Assembly: GCA_019720755.1 (NCBI GenBank)
Contig: CP081303.1
Location: forward strand, 2,232,001 to 2,296,000
DNA from: Prolixibacteraceae bacterium
GTDB taxonomy: Bacteria > Bacteroidota > Bacteroidia > Bacteroidales > Prolixibacteraceae
Reading direction: 5' to 3'
Length of the DNA: 64,000 bases
The notes under the pieces were generated by a model. It had not been told where the DNA came from, did no database searches, and saw nothing but the letters and a program-made list of their open reading frames with translations. Made by a program: the position numbers and the translations under genes. Shown piece after piece: positions 17,459-26,690 of the stretch; the stretch's first letter is position 1, and each line of letters begins with the position of its first letter.

Positions 17459-18799
17459 ATGACACAGAAAAAGAAAAAGATGAATCATACACTTATAGAT
17501 CACGATATTGTAAAAAGAAATATCGATAAATTACAACTAAAAAACCTAAGTGAAGCTTCGATTAGAGAGATTGTTCTTTTAGCAAATAACATTCAAAAAG
17601 AGAGTGGTATTCCATTTATTAGAATGGAGATGGGAATACCAGGGATACCCGCTCTTGATGAAGGGGTAAAAGCACAAATCGATGCCTTAAAAGAGGGAGT
17701 TGCATCACAATATCCTGCTATAGATGGAGTAGAACCATTCAAACAGGAAAGTCAACGTTTCATTAAGAACTTTCTAAATATAGAACTTAGTTCAGAAAAT
17801 TGTATCCCTACTGTGGGAGCAATGCAGGGTACTTATGCCGCTTTTTTGACTTGCAATCAACTAGACAAAACAAAAGATACTACGCTTTTCATTGATCCGG
17901 GTTTTCCAGTTCAAAAACAGCAACATATGGTCATGGGACATAAATATGAATCTTTTGATGTATATGAACACCGAGGAGAAAAACTATACAAAAAACTAGA
18001 ATCTTACCTTTCTAAAGGAAATATACACTCTATCATATACTCCAATCCCAACAATCCATCTTGGATCTGTATGACAGAGGAAGAACTAAAGATTATCGGA
18101 ACTTTAGCAAATAAGTACGATGTAGTTGTTTTAGAAGATTTGGCATACTTTGGGATGGATTTTCGCCATGCTTATGGCAGTCCAAAAGAGAAACCATTTC
18201 AACCAACAGTAGCAAACTACACTGATAACTATATCCTGTTTATATCAAGTTCTAAAATATTCTCCTATGCTGGTGAACGTATTGGAATGATTGCTATTTC
18301 TGATAAATTAGCAGAAAGAAATTATCCTGAACTACAAAACAGATGGAATATTCCATCATTTGGGGCAGCACTTGTATACCGAGCCCTATATTCCTTATCC
18401 TCAGGAACTTCACATTCAGCACAAAGAGCAATGGCTGCAATGCTAAAGAGTGCGAATGACAAAAAAATAAACTTTTTAGATAATTTAGATGAGTATCGTC
18501 ATCGTGCAAGTGTTATGAAAAGTATATTTTTGAATAATGGTTTTGAACTAGTGTACGATAAAGATATTGACCAAGAGATCGGAGATGGTTTCTACTTTAC
18601 AATATGCTATCCTAAAATGGATGGTGCGACTCTATTAGAGGCGCTTTTACACTTTGGTATCAGTGCCATTACACTTGACAATACTGGTAGCAACCAACAA
18701 GGATTACGAGCATGTGTTTCACATGTAAATAGAGACCAATTGGAAACGCTACAACAAAGAATAGAAAAATTTCAATCACAATATCAACAGTGGATGTGA
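17459..18799 (+). CDS. PLP-dependent class I/II aminotransferase
   Basis: A 446-residue fold-type I aminotransferase. The PLP lysine is K266 in SSSKIFSYAGERIG; YSNPNNP (194-200) and LEDLAYFGMD match the cofactor-binding segments of the aspartate aminotransferase superfamily. The start at 17459 gives a lysine-rich extra N-terminus (MTQKKKKM); the second ATG at 17480 is an equally good start. It reads in the same direction as the korD-A-B-C genes, 37 bp upstream of them, so an operon is likely. That pairing suggests interconversion of an amino acid and the 2-oxoacid used or made by the oxidoreductase. The substrate cannot be assigned. It lacks the hallmarks of serine palmitoyltransferase. Confidence 0.85.
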   Translation: MTQKKKKMNHTLIDHDIVKRNIDKLQLKNLSEASIREIVLLANNIQKESGIPFIRMEMGIPGIPALDEGVKAQIDALKEGVASQYPAIDGVEPFKQESQRFIKNFLNIELSSENCIPTVGAMQGTYAAFLTCNQLDKTKDTTLFIDPGFPVQKQQHMVMGHKYESFDVYEHRGEKLYKKLESYLSKGNIHSIIYSNPNNPSWICMTEEELKIIGTLANKYDVVVLEDLAYFGMDFRHAYGSPKEKPFQPTVANYTDNYILFISSSKIFSYAGERIGMIAISDKLAERNYPELQNRWNIPSFGAALVYRALYSLSSGTSHSAQRAMAAMLKSANDKKINFLDNLDEYRHRASVMKSIFLNNGFELVYDKDIDQEIGDGFYFTICYPKMDGATLLEALLHFGISAITLDNTGSNQQGLRACVSHVNRDQLETLQQRIEKFQSQYQQWM

Positions 18800-18835
18800 A
18801 CCTACTGTTACTAATTTAAATAAAACCTGTAAGTT

Positions 18836-19063
18836 ATGGCTAAAATAAAAGGAGCTGTAGTGGTGGATACAGAAGAGTGCAAAGGATGCAACCTTTGTGT
18901 GGTAGCTTGTCCGACACAAACACTAAGCCTAAACCGCAACGTCAATGGCAAAGGCTACAATTTCTCCTATATGGAGAACCCAGATAGTTGCATAGGATGT
19001 TCTAATTGTTCGTTGGTGTGTCCGGATAGTTGTATTACAGTGTACAGAGTAAAAACTGCTTAA
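18836..19063 (+). CDS. korD: 2-oxoacid:ferredoxin oxidoreductase, 4Fe-4S delta subunit
   Basis: A 75-residue dicluster ferredoxin-type subunit with two [4Fe-4S] motifs: CKGCNLCVVACP (about 17-28) and CIGCSNCSLVCPDSC (about 52-66). It carries electrons from the TPP subunit to external ferredoxin or flavodoxin. It opens the four-subunit set, with a 13-bp gap to the alpha subunit. Related complexes are named Kor (2-oxoglutarate) or Vor (branched-chain 2-oxoacids), and the sequence alone does not decide between them. Confidence 0.9.
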   Translation: MAKIKGAVVVDTEECKGCNLCVVACPTQTLSLNRNVNGKGYNFSYMENPDSCIGCSNCSLVCPDSCITVYRVKTA

Positions 19064-19076
19064 AAAACATCAGATA

Positions 19077-20162
19077 ATGGGAGAATTAAAGTTAATGAAG
19101 GGAAATGAAGTTATTGCAGAAGCAGCTATTCGTTGTGGATGTGATGGATACTTCGGTTACCCTATTACTCCTCAATCGGAGGTAATGGAAACCTTAATGA
19201 ACAATCGTCCATGGGAAACTACAGGTATGGTTGTTCTTCAAGCAGAGAGTGAGACTGCATCTGTAAATATGTTATATGGTGGTGCTGCTACTGGAAAAAA
19301 AGTAATGACATCCTCTTCTAGTCCAGGGATTAGTTTGATGACAGAAGGTTTATCGTATTTGGCAGGAGCTGAATTACCATGTCTAATACTAAATGTACAA
19401 CGTGGTGGACCAGGATTGGGAACAATCCAACCGTCACAAGCTGACTACTTCCAATGTGTAAAAGGAGGTGGACACGGAGATTATAAATTGATCGTTTTGG
19501 CTCCTTCTTCAGTGCAAGAGATGCATGATTTTGTAGAGCTGGGTTTCGACCTTGCATTTAAATACCGTAACCCTGCATTGATTCTCTCTGATGGAGCTAT
19601 TGGGCAGATGATGGAAAAGGTGGAGTTGGCACCTCAAAAACCAAGATGGACAGACCAAGAGATTCAAGAGATCTCTGGTTCATGGGCTACTACAGGGAAG
19701 ACGAAAGACCGCAAACAAAATGTGGTAACTTCTCTAGAACTGGACTCAGAGCAAATGGAACAAAATAACTTAAAATTCCAAGCAAAATATGCTGAGATCC
19801 AAGAGAATGAAGTTCGTTATGAAGAGATAGACTGTGAAGACGCAGACTATATTTTTGTAGCATTTGGCTCTTCTGCACGTATTTGTCAAAAGTCAATGCA
19901 GATTGCTAAAGAGAAAGGTTACAAAGTAGGTCTTCTTCGTCCTATCACTCTTTTCCCATTCCCTACCAAGCAAATTGCTGCTTTGGCAGAGAAGGTAAAA
20001 GGATTCTTAACTGTTGAGTTGAATGCTGGACAGATGGTTGAAGATGTACGTCTTGCTGTTAATGGTAAAAAACCTGTGGAACACTTTGGAAGAATGGGAG
20101 GTATCATTCCTTCTCCAAGTGAAGTAGTCACTGCGCTTGAGCAAAAAGTTATCGGAGGATAA
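19077..20162 (+). CDS. korA: 2-oxoacid:ferredoxin oxidoreductase, alpha subunit (KorA/VorB-like)
   Basis: A 361-residue subunit of the pyruvate:ferredoxin oxidoreductase superfamily. Domain I covers about residues 5-190 (GNEVIAEAAIRCGCDGYFGYPITPQSE ... QAESETASVNMLYGGAATGKKVMTSSS ... RGGPGLGT), and a C-terminal domain II (about 250-355) contains VAFGSSARICQKSM and LLRPITLFPFP. With the beta subunit it forms the catalytic core that decarboxylates a 2-oxoacid and CoA to acyl-CoA, or the reverse. The order delta-alpha-beta-gamma and a length near 360 residues fit the type usually annotated VorB in Bacteroidota, so a branched-chain substrate is as likely as 2-oxoglutarate. Confidence 0.92.
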   Translation: MGELKLMKGNEVIAEAAIRCGCDGYFGYPITPQSEVMETLMNNRPWETTGMVVLQAESETASVNMLYGGAATGKKVMTSSSSPGISLMTEGLSYLAGAELPCLILNVQRGGPGLGTIQPSQADYFQCVKGGGHGDYKLIVLAPSSVQEMHDFVELGFDLAFKYRNPALILSDGAIGQMMEKVELAPQKPRWTDQEIQEISGSWATTGKTKDRKQNVVTSLELDSEQMEQNNLKFQAKYAEIQENEVRYEEIDCEDADYIFVAFGSSARICQKSMQIAKEKGYKVGLLRPITLFPFPTKQIAALAEKVKGFLTVELNAGQMVEDVRLAVNGKKPVEHFGRMGGIIPSPSEVVTALEQKVIGG

Positions 20163-20165
20163 AAA

Positions 20166-20981
20166 ATGGCAGAAATTTCAGATGCACTAAAGAATATAAT
20201 GAGACCTGAGAACATTGTTTCACAAAAAAGTTCGGTACTAACCAACGAAACAATGCACTATTGTCCAGGTTGTAGTCACGGGGTAATTCATAAAATTATT
20301 GCCGAAGTGATTCATGAGATGGATATTCAAGAGGAAACTATCGGGGTGGCTCCAGTGGGTTGTTCTGTGTTTGCCTACAACTATATTGACATCGATTGGC
20401 AAGAAGCAGCGCACGGACGTGCACCTGCACTTGGCACAGCAATCAACAGATTAAATCCTGATAAATTTGTATTTACGTATCAAGGAGATGGTGATTTGGC
20501 TGCGATAGGTACAGCAGAGACTCTTCATGCTGTAAACCGTGGTGAAAACATGGTTATGGTCTTCGTAAATAACGGAATCTATGGAATGACTGGAGGTCAG
20601 ATGGCTCCAACCACCATGCAAGGACAGGTGACTGCAACCACTCCTTATGGTAGAAATATCGACCTACACGGATATCCATTGAAAATTACGGAAATGCTTG
20701 CGCAACTTCCAGGAGCATGTTATGTAACTCGTCAGAGTGTAGAGACTCCTGCTGCAGTTAGAAAGACAAAAAAAGCGATCCGTAAGGCTTTCGAAAACAC
20801 CAAGTTGAAAAAAGGAACTTCTTTTGTAGAGGTGGTTTCTACTTGTAACTCAGGATGGAAGATGACACCAGTGGGTGCAAACGATTGGATGCGAGACAAC
20901 ATGTTCCCATTCTATCCTCTAGGAGATCTTAAGGATGGAGAGAAGATGAGTGCAGAGGAACTTCCAAATGTAGGCAAGTAA
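20166..20981 (+). CDS. korB: 2-oxoacid:ferredoxin oxidoreductase, beta (TPP) subunit
   Basis: A 271-residue thiamine-diphosphate-binding subunit. CPGCSHGVIHKI (about 34-45) holds cysteines used with the iron-sulfur chain, and the TPP/Mg motif is GDGDLAAIG (about 102-110) followed by VFVNNGIYGMTGGQ. The start lies 3 bp after the alpha-subunit stop, so the two are translationally close. Length and motifs match KorB/VorA-type subunits. Together with alpha, gamma and delta it gives a complete enzyme. Confidence 0.93.
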   Translation: MAEISDALKNIMRPENIVSQKSSVLTNETMHYCPGCSHGVIHKIIAEVIHEMDIQEETIGVAPVGCSVFAYNYIDIDWQEAAHGRAPALGTAINRLNPDKFVFTYQGDGDLAAIGTAETLHAVNRGENMVMVFVNNGIYGMTGGQMAPTTMQGQVTATTPYGRNIDLHGYPLKITEMLAQLPGACYVTRQSVETPAAVRKTKKAIRKAFENTKLKKGTSFVEVVSTCNSGWKMTPVGANDWMRDNMFPFYPLGDLKDGEKMSAEELPNVGK

Positions 20982-21018
20982 TATATCTCGTTTAAAAACA
21001 TTTCTAACTCTTGAAATT

Positions 21019-21570
21019 ATGACAGAAGAAATAATCATCGCAGGCTTTGGAGGTCAAGGAGTTTTGTCGATGGGAAAAATTCTTGCTTACTCAGGTGTAA
21101 TGCAAGATAAAGAAGTAACTTGGATGCCTTCATACGGCCCTGAGATGCGTGGTGGTACAGCAAATGTAACTGTGATTTTAAGTGACGATCGTATTAGCTC
21201 TCCTATTCTTCATGAATATGATACAGCAATCATTCTGAACCAACAATCAATGGATAAGTTTGAAAAAACAGTAAAACCAGGTGGTACTCTAATCTTTGAT
21301 CCAAATGGAATTATGCACCCACCTACTAGAGAAGATATTAATATCTACAAGATAGAGGGAGCGAAAAAAGCTGCTGAGATGGGAAATCCTAAGACGTTCA
21401 ATATGATTATCCTTGGAGGATACTTAAAGGTTAAACCTGTAGTACTTCCAGAGAATGTAAAGAAAGGTCTTGAAAAATCTCTTCCAGAAAGACACCACAA
21501 ACTAATCCCTATAAACCTAGAGGCTATCGAACTAGGAAAAGAGAGCCTAGAAACTATACATTCGGTCTAA
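21019..21570 (+). CDS. korC: 2-oxoacid:ferredoxin oxidoreductase, gamma subunit
   Basis: A 183-residue gamma subunit beginning with the characteristic IIIAGFGGQGVLSMGKILAYSG and PSYGPEMRGGTANVTV. In this superfamily the gamma domain contributes to the CoA-binding side of the active site. It is the last gene of the operon, 37 bp after beta, and is followed by a clear terminator. Confidence 0.92.
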   Translation: MTEEIIIAGFGGQGVLSMGKILAYSGVMQDKEVTWMPSYGPEMRGGTANVTVILSDDRISSPILHEYDTAIILNQQSMDKFEKTVKPGGTLIFDPNGIMHPPTREDINIYKIEGAKKAAEMGNPKTFNMIILGGYLKVKPVVLPENVKKGLEKSLPERHHKLIPINLEAIELGKESLETIHSV

Positions 21571-21596
21571 ACAAAACCCAAATAATAGATATATTT

Positions 21597-21632
21597 AAGG
21601 AGAGGATTCACGTTAGAATCTTCTCCTTTTTT
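21597..21632 (+). terminator. Intrinsic terminator of the Kor/Vor operon
   Basis: AAGGAGAGGATTC (21597-21609) pairs with GAATCTTCTCCTT (21616-21628) with one G-T wobble and a 6-nt loop, then a run of T. It sits between the converging korC and 21664 genes and may serve both. Confidence 0.88.
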
Positions 21633-21663
21633 AGTTTTTAATGATGCTTATTAAAAGAGTAGG

Positions 21664-22704
21664 TTATTTATTATGAGACAAAAGTTTGTGAGCAAACCTG
21701 TAATTGAATGTGAATTGCAAATTTCGATATCCATTACCTGCTCCATAATCTACACGAAACCACATTCGTTTGCTGTATAAATACTGTACTCCAACTAAGA
21801 AAGCCCAATCTCCTACCCGCTCTTTATTGAAAGTATAATAAAGCGTAGAAGGATAATTTTCTGGATCAGGTATTTTATCTTGCAATCCTTCGATAAAACG
21901 ATCCACTATCACTTGTTGTGGCTTGCTTAGGTTATTATAAAACTCCGCAGCTCCAGTTTTAATTTGATCAACGACCTCATGAACTTCTGGTGTATCAATA
22001 AAACCAAGCGCTTTACTCATATCGATACTTCCCTTTGAGTAAGAGTTAAAATTTTGATATTGGCACCCAATATTAAGTCCGATCTTATGTAGTCCTGTAA
22101 TATTAAAATTTCGTCCCAAACGAAAAGATGCAATATTACCTTTAATAGTACTAGTTAAAGCACTAGAATAGGTATAACTTCTATTAAAGTTCAGTGCCAT
22201 ATAATAATGTTTAAACCCATAAGCCAAGACTCCTCCAAAACCAACAGTATTCGCTGTGGGTTCGGTATGAATTGGAATATCAACAGGGAATGTTACCTGT
22301 GTATTTGCGTCAGTCCATGAATGAGCATAGATACCATAAATATTTAAAAAAGGGAATAACCAAGCATCTAAACGAATATTCATCACATTCGTAGTATTAC
22401 GAGCTTTATCAAACTCTACCCATGAGAAATCTTGGTATGTACCAAACTCCTCAAAAGAGAGCATTAGATCCGTGGTATTTACTTCCGTCTTTTGATGCAC
22501 ATAATTAAACATTAATCCAACAGGAAGGGGTAAATCATTACCCAACTTCACTATTTTCTGAGCACCAATTGGGAGTAAGTAAGGATACTTTTCTGTTGCA
22601 TCTTTACCAACATAAGATGGAGTATATTGAGCAAATAAGCAGAAAGGAATAAACGAAAGCAATAAATTTAAAAACAAATTTCTATATAACATCCTTATAT
22701 CCAT
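21664..22704 (-). CDS. Predicted outer-membrane beta-barrel protein, unknown function
   Basis: A 346-residue protein with an N-terminal signal peptide ending PFCLFAQ, followed by alternating polar/aromatic stretches typical of an outer-membrane barrel (VMNIRLDAWLFPFLNIYG, HYYMALNFNRSYTYSS, FRVDYGAGNGYRNLQFTFNYRF). The closing strand ends in an aromatic residue shortly before the C-terminus. I do not recognise a named family. It stands alone and converges with the Kor/Vor operon. A start at the second ATG (MLYRN, four codons in) is also possible. Confidence 0.65.
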   Translation of the reverse strand: MDIRMLYRNLFLNLLLSFIPFCLFAQYTPSYVGKDATEKYPYLLPIGAQKIVKLGNDLPLPVGLMFNYVHQKTEVNTTDLMLSFEEFGTYQDFSWVEFDKARNTTNVMNIRLDAWLFPFLNIYGIYAHSWTDANTQVTFPVDIPIHTEPTANTVGFGGVLAYGFKHYYMALNFNRSYTYSSALTSTIKGNIASFRLGRNFNITGLHKIGLNIGCQYQNFNSYSKGSIDMSKALGFIDTPEVHEVVDQIKTGAAEFYNNLSKPQQVIVDRFIEGLQDKIPDPENYPSTLYYTFNKERVGDWAFLVGVQYLYSKRMWFRVDYGAGNGYRNLQFTFNYRFAHKLLSHNK

Positions 22705-22906
22705 TAGTTAAACAAACACAATAATATTAACCCAGATGAATATCAATTTGTTTAATTGGTCAAGAAATTTATCACCAACTACATATTTGAGAAGTGCCCA
22801 AAAGATTTAAAAAATGAAAATAAAAGGAGGATAGTCTTAAAATTATCAAATCATTTAAAGATTGGCACAAAGATTGAATTAGCTCTCAATATAGAAATTT
22901 AAAAAC

Positions 22907-23581
22907 ATGATATATACAATGAAACAATTTAAAAAGACATGGATAGTCGCATTGAGTATGGTGCTACTACCCTTCCTGTTCTCTTGTGAAGAGCAGGGCC
23001 CAGAATATGTAGAAGATTATGATCTAGTGATGACAACACATGATGCTGATTTTGAATTTTCAACCCCTACTTACTACCAAATTCCTGATACAATTGTACA
23101 TATCGTACCAGAAGAATCGTTTCAAGACCCTATTTCTCATCAATATGATGAAAGAACAATTGAGATAATCAAAGAAGAGATGAACAGCCTAGGGTATGTG
23201 GAAGCAGATGAAAGTAATGGAGCAACACCCGAACTTATGCTAACCGTTTCGGCCATGTCTACGACCTATGTTGGAGTGGTGAATTATAACTGGTATGATT
23301 ACTGGGGATGGTATGGATGGGGAAGTTACTACCCTTGGTTTGGTCCAGGATACACACCTTGGTATTCATACTACAACAATTACTATGCTTACAAAATGGG
23401 AAGTGTCATCATTCAAATGCTAGACATGACCAATGCTGACACAGAAAATAAAAAACTACCAATTGTTTGGGAAGCTAATATCAGTGGACTTCTACAAGGG
23501 TCGGATGCTTATATTCAGTCTCGTATAGAAAAAAATATACCTCAAGCATTTGAACAATCTGATTATCTAGGAAAAAAATAA
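22907..23581 (+). CDS. DUF4136-type lipoprotein
   Basis: A 224-residue lipoprotein: signal ending LPFLFSC with lipidated cysteine at about residue 27, then a DUF4136-like pattern (TYYQIPDTIVHI ... IKEEMNSLGY ... ATPELMLTVSA, then a Tyr/Trp/Gly-rich middle and an amyloid-free C-terminal helix with IPQAFEQ). Such proteins are small envelope lipoproteins of unknown role. The start may be the internal ATG at 22919, which leaves a better signal peptide. It is followed after 6 bp by an outer-membrane barrel gene, so the two are probably co-expressed. Confidence 0.75.
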   Translation: MIYTMKQFKKTWIVALSMVLLPFLFSCEEQGPEYVEDYDLVMTTHDADFEFSTPTYYQIPDTIVHIVPEESFQDPISHQYDERTIEIIKEEMNSLGYVEADESNGATPELMLTVSAMSTTYVGVVNYNWYDYWGWYGWGSYYPWFGPGYTPWYSYYNNYYAYKMGSVIIQMLDMTNADTENKKLPIVWEANISGLLQGSDAYIQSRIEKNIPQAFEQSDYLGKK

Positions 23582-23587
23582 AGTATC

Positions 23588-24238
23588 ATGAGAATAAAAT
23601 TATATATAACACTTTTAGTGATAGCCTTTACAACAGGGGGACTAAAAGCACAAACAATCTACGCAAATACAATCCCAACCAAAAGGCAAGAGACAAAGTC
23701 TTTGAATAGTCTATTTTTGATTAACTATAATATGGGATTTGCAAATGGAGAAATTCAAGATTTCACCCAAACCAATAGTTTTCGTGGAACCTCAATGGAA
23801 TATAGAGCATTCTTGAGCAATCAAGTATCTATTGGACTCGCAGCAGATTATCAAAACTTTTATGACGCAAAAGGGAAAGAGACCATGAATTACCAAGATG
23901 CAGAGTTGACAGGAAATGCTTTTAATTGGGTCTACTCAACTACTGTAATGGCAACAATGCACTACTACCTTAAAAATCCTGCAATCTCTAAGATCACCCC
24001 ATTCGTGGGTTTAGGCGCTGGAGGGGTATACACCAATTATGAAAAGACATTGGGTGGCGTACGCTTTCAAGGAGATGAATGGCAGTTTGGATTGGCACCA
24101 GAGGCAGGGTTTCTTGTTCGATTAAATAATCATCTATTTTTTAATGCGAGTGCAAGATATAACTACACCTTCGAAAGTTCAGATATGAACTCACAAAAAT
24201 ATTGGACTATCAAAACAGGTTTTGCTTTTGCTTTTTAA
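23588..24238 (+). CDS. Outer-membrane beta-barrel protein
   Basis: A 216-residue protein with a signal peptide ending GGLKAQ, then strands characteristic of a small eight-stranded barrel (MEYRAFLSNQVSIGLAADYQ, ITPFVGLGAGGVYTNY, HLFFNASARYNYTF) and a C-terminal aromatic residue (GFAFAF). It resembles the OMP_b-brl/OmpW-like class at fold level only. It starts 6 bp after the DUF4136-type lipoprotein and is closed by a terminator. Confidence 0.72.
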   Translation: MRIKLYITLLVIAFTTGGLKAQTIYANTIPTKRQETKSLNSLFLINYNMGFANGEIQDFTQTNSFRGTSMEYRAFLSNQVSIGLAADYQNFYDAKGKETMNYQDAELTGNAFNWVYSTTVMATMHYYLKNPAISKITPFVGLGAGGVYTNYEKTLGGVRFQGDEWQFGLAPEAGFLVRLNNHLFFNASARYNYTFESSDMNSQKYWTIKTGFAFAF

Positions 24239-24272
24239 TAGAGAAAGGAAACCACTTATTTATAATTATAGC

Positions 24273-24307
24273 AAAGGGCATTAGGGCAACTCAATGCCCT
24301 TTCTTTT
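24273..24307 (+). terminator. Intrinsic terminator of the lipoprotein/barrel pair
   Basis: AAAGGGCATT (24273-24282) pairs with AATGCCCTTT (24293-24302) around a 10-nt loop, followed by CTTTTTAG. Confidence 0.88.
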
Positions 24308-24448
24308 TAGTTTGATTCTAAAGAGAATCAACACTCTTTTTTGACAATAACCTATTATTCAACTAGATCATCAAAACATATTAAGAAAACAGCATAGACA
24401 GCAGTCACTAAAGCTACAAAATATTCTATAGGAGTCCTATTTTTTTCC

Positions 24449-24456
24449 TATATTTG
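24449..24456 (+). promoter_or_regulatory. Bacteroidota-type -7 box of the transketolase gene
   Basis: TATATTTG fits the TAnnTTTG consensus of Bacteroidota sigma-70 promoters exactly and lies 43 bp before the tkt ATG. No clean TTTG is seen at -33, where the sequence is only T-rich. Confidence 0.5.
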
Positions 24457-24499
24457 GGCTTTAAAATTTAATGCATACTTTTATATCAATCTAGTTACA

Positions 24500-26530
24500 A
24501 TGAACAACAAGGTAGTAGATAAAGCAGCGGATAATATTCGAATCCTCTCAGCTTCTATGGTTGAGAAGGCAAAATCAGGTCATCCAGGTGGTGCGATGGG
24601 TGGAGCAGATTTCATCAACATTCTGTATAGTGAATTCATGAAATATGATCCAGATAATAAGCTATACCCACACCGCGATCGTTTCTTCTTGGACCCAGGA
24701 CATATGTCTCCAATGCTCTATTCAACTCTCGCTTTAGCTGGGAATTATAGTATGGAGGAGCTTGCAAACTTCCGCCAGTGGGGAACAGCAACACCTGGTC
24801 ACCCAGAGGTAGATTTTGCACGAGGAGTAGAGAACACATCAGGTCCTCTAGGACAGGGGCACACGATGGCTGTTGGAGCTGCTATTGCCGAAAGATTCCT
24901 TGTGGCTCGATTTGGAGAGTGGATGTCACACAAAACATACACGTTTATCTCAGATGGAGGTATCCAAGAAGAGATTTCTCAAGGTTCAGGACGTATTGCA
25001 GGAACATTAGGTTTAAGTAATCTAATCATGTTCTACGACTCTAACGATATTCAACTTTCTACCACTACTGATGCTGTATCTTCTGAAGATACTGCAATGA
25101 AGTATGAGGCATGGGGCTGGAAAACAATTACAATAGACGGGAATGATGCAGATGCGATTCGTGCTGCATTGAAAGAAGCAAACAAAGAGACAGAAAGACC
25201 AACTCTTATCATTGGTAAAACAGTGATGGGTAAAGGTGCTTTAGGTACTGAGGGAGAATCTTACGAGCGTAAAGTTTCTACTCACGGACAACCTCTTTCT
25301 GCTGCTGGGGCATCTATAGAAGAGACTATCAAAAACTTAGGTGGAAACCCAGAGGAGCCATTCCAAATCTTTGATGACGTAAAAGCACTTTACGCAGAGA
25401 GAGCGGAAGCACTTCGTCTATGGATTGCTGAACAGAATAAGATAGAAGAAGCATGGGCTAAAGAGAACTCTGATCTAGCAGTAAAACTTGCGAGTTTTTT
25501 TAATGGAGAAACTCCTGAGTTTGATTTCGACAAGATCGAACAAAAAGCCAATATTGCCACTCGTAATGCTTCAGCAACAGTGCTACAACACTTTGCTTCG
25601 GATGTAGACAACATGATTGTTGCTTCTGCCGACCTTTCTAATTCAGATAAGACTGACGGATTCCTAAAAGGTGGAAGTTATCCATTCACTAAAGGTGATT
25701 TCTCTGGAAGTTTCTTTAATGCAGGGGTATGTGAGCTTACAATGGCATGTATTATGAATGGTATGGCTCTTCATGGTGGAGTAATTCCAGTATGTGGTAC
25801 TTTCTTTGTATTTAGTGACTACATGAAGCCAGCAATTCGTATGGCTGCACTTATGGAACTTCCTGTGAAGTTTGTCTGGAGCCACGATGCCTTCCGCGTT
25901 GGAGAAGATGGTCCTACACACCAACCAGTAGAGCAAGAAGCACAGGTTCGTTTGATGGAGCATTTGAAAAATCATAAGGGAGAAAACTCAATGCTTGTTC
26001 TTCGTCCTGCAGATGCACAAGAGACAACTATAGCATGGAAATTAGCATTAGAGAATACTTCTACGCCTACAGGAATGATCTTCTCTCGTCAGAATGTTCA
26101 AGATCTTCCTTCTGAAGGTTCTCGTTATGAAGATGCGAAACAAGCAGACAAAGGAGCTTATATTGTGGAAGATGATCAAAATGCAGAGATCATTCTTTTG
26201 GCTTCAGGTTCTGAAGTATCTACATTAGTAGAGGGAGCAACGAAACTTCGTAAAGAAGGTATTTCAGTACGTATTGTATCTGTTCCTTCTGAAGGTCTTT
26301 TCCGTAGTCAATCGGCAGAGTATCAAGAAGAGGTATTGCCATCAGCACTTCCTAAATTTGGTTTAACAGCAGGTCTTCCATTGACATTACAAGGACTAGT
26401 TGGGCATAACGGATGTGTATGGGGATTGAGTTCATTCGGATTCTCTGCACCTTACACTATACTTGACCAAGAGCTTGGATTCAACGGAGAGAATGTTTAT
26501 AATCAAGTAAAAACATTTCTTGGAAAATAA
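24500..26530 (+). CDS. tkt: Transketolase
   Basis: A 676-residue full-length transketolase that transfers two-carbon units between sugar phosphates in the non-oxidative pentose phosphate pathway using TPP. The N-terminal TPP domain shows KSGHPGGAMGGAD (about 24-36), GPLGQGHTMAVGAA and FISDGGIQEEISQG. The central pyrimidine-binding domain shows ADLSNSDKT and FVWSHDAFRVGEDGPTHQPVEQ. The C-terminal domain shows LLASGSEVSTLVEGA. The middle of the TPP motif (SDGGIQEEIS in place of GDGxxxEG) varies as in a known group of bacterial transketolases. It is a single gene with its own promoter box and terminator. Confidence 0.94.
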   Translation: MNNKVVDKAADNIRILSASMVEKAKSGHPGGAMGGADFINILYSEFMKYDPDNKLYPHRDRFFLDPGHMSPMLYSTLALAGNYSMEELANFRQWGTATPGHPEVDFARGVENTSGPLGQGHTMAVGAAIAERFLVARFGEWMSHKTYTFISDGGIQEEISQGSGRIAGTLGLSNLIMFYDSNDIQLSTTTDAVSSEDTAMKYEAWGWKTITIDGNDADAIRAALKEANKETERPTLIIGKTVMGKGALGTEGESYERKVSTHGQPLSAAGASIEETIKNLGGNPEEPFQIFDDVKALYAERAEALRLWIAEQNKIEEAWAKENSDLAVKLASFFNGETPEFDFDKIEQKANIATRNASATVLQHFASDVDNMIVASADLSNSDKTDGFLKGGSYPFTKGDFSGSFFNAGVCELTMACIMNGMALHGGVIPVCGTFFVFSDYMKPAIRMAALMELPVKFVWSHDAFRVGEDGPTHQPVEQEAQVRLMEHLKNHKGENSMLVLRPADAQETTIAWKLALENTSTPTGMIFSRQNVQDLPSEGSRYEDAKQADKGAYIVEDDQNAEIILLASGSEVSTLVEGATKLRKEGISVRIVSVPSEGLFRSQSAEYQEEVLPSALPKFGLTAGLPLTLQGLVGHNGCVWGLSSFGFSAPYTILDQELGFNGENVYNQVKTFLGK

Positions 26531-26554
26531 TTCTTTTTAAGAATGAAAATATAC

Positions 26555-26585
26555 AAGGGGATGGTTTTGCCGTCCCCTTTGTTTA
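26555..26585 (+). terminator. Intrinsic terminator after transketolase
   Basis: AAGGGGATGG (26555-26564) pairs with CCGTCCCCTT (26570-26579) with one T-G wobble and a 5-nt loop, followed by TGTTTAT. Confidence 0.85.
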
Positions 26586-26610
26586 TATATATATAGACTT
26601 TTTGCCAACA

Positions 26611-26644
26611 AATACCTGCCCTACAAAAACCTTTTATATCTTTA
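26611..26644 (+). promoter_or_regulatory. Candidate promoter of aroC
   Basis: TTTG at 26611-26614 and TATCTTTA at 26637-26644 (seven of eight to TAnnTTTG) are separated by 22 bp, within the spacing seen in Bacteroidota promoters, and lie about 47 bp before the start codon. Confidence 0.45.
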
Positions 26645-26690
26645 CCTTACACATAGACAAAACTTATTTCAAAGATTCAAAATTAACCCT

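Noticed and set aside
17459-18799. Aminotransferase considered as the missing serine palmitoyltransferase for the lipid block
   Set aside because: It has the aspartate-aminotransferase-type motifs (NPNNP, SSSKIFSYAGERIG) and not the alpha-oxoamine synthase features; it sits in the Kor/Vor operon 37 kb away.
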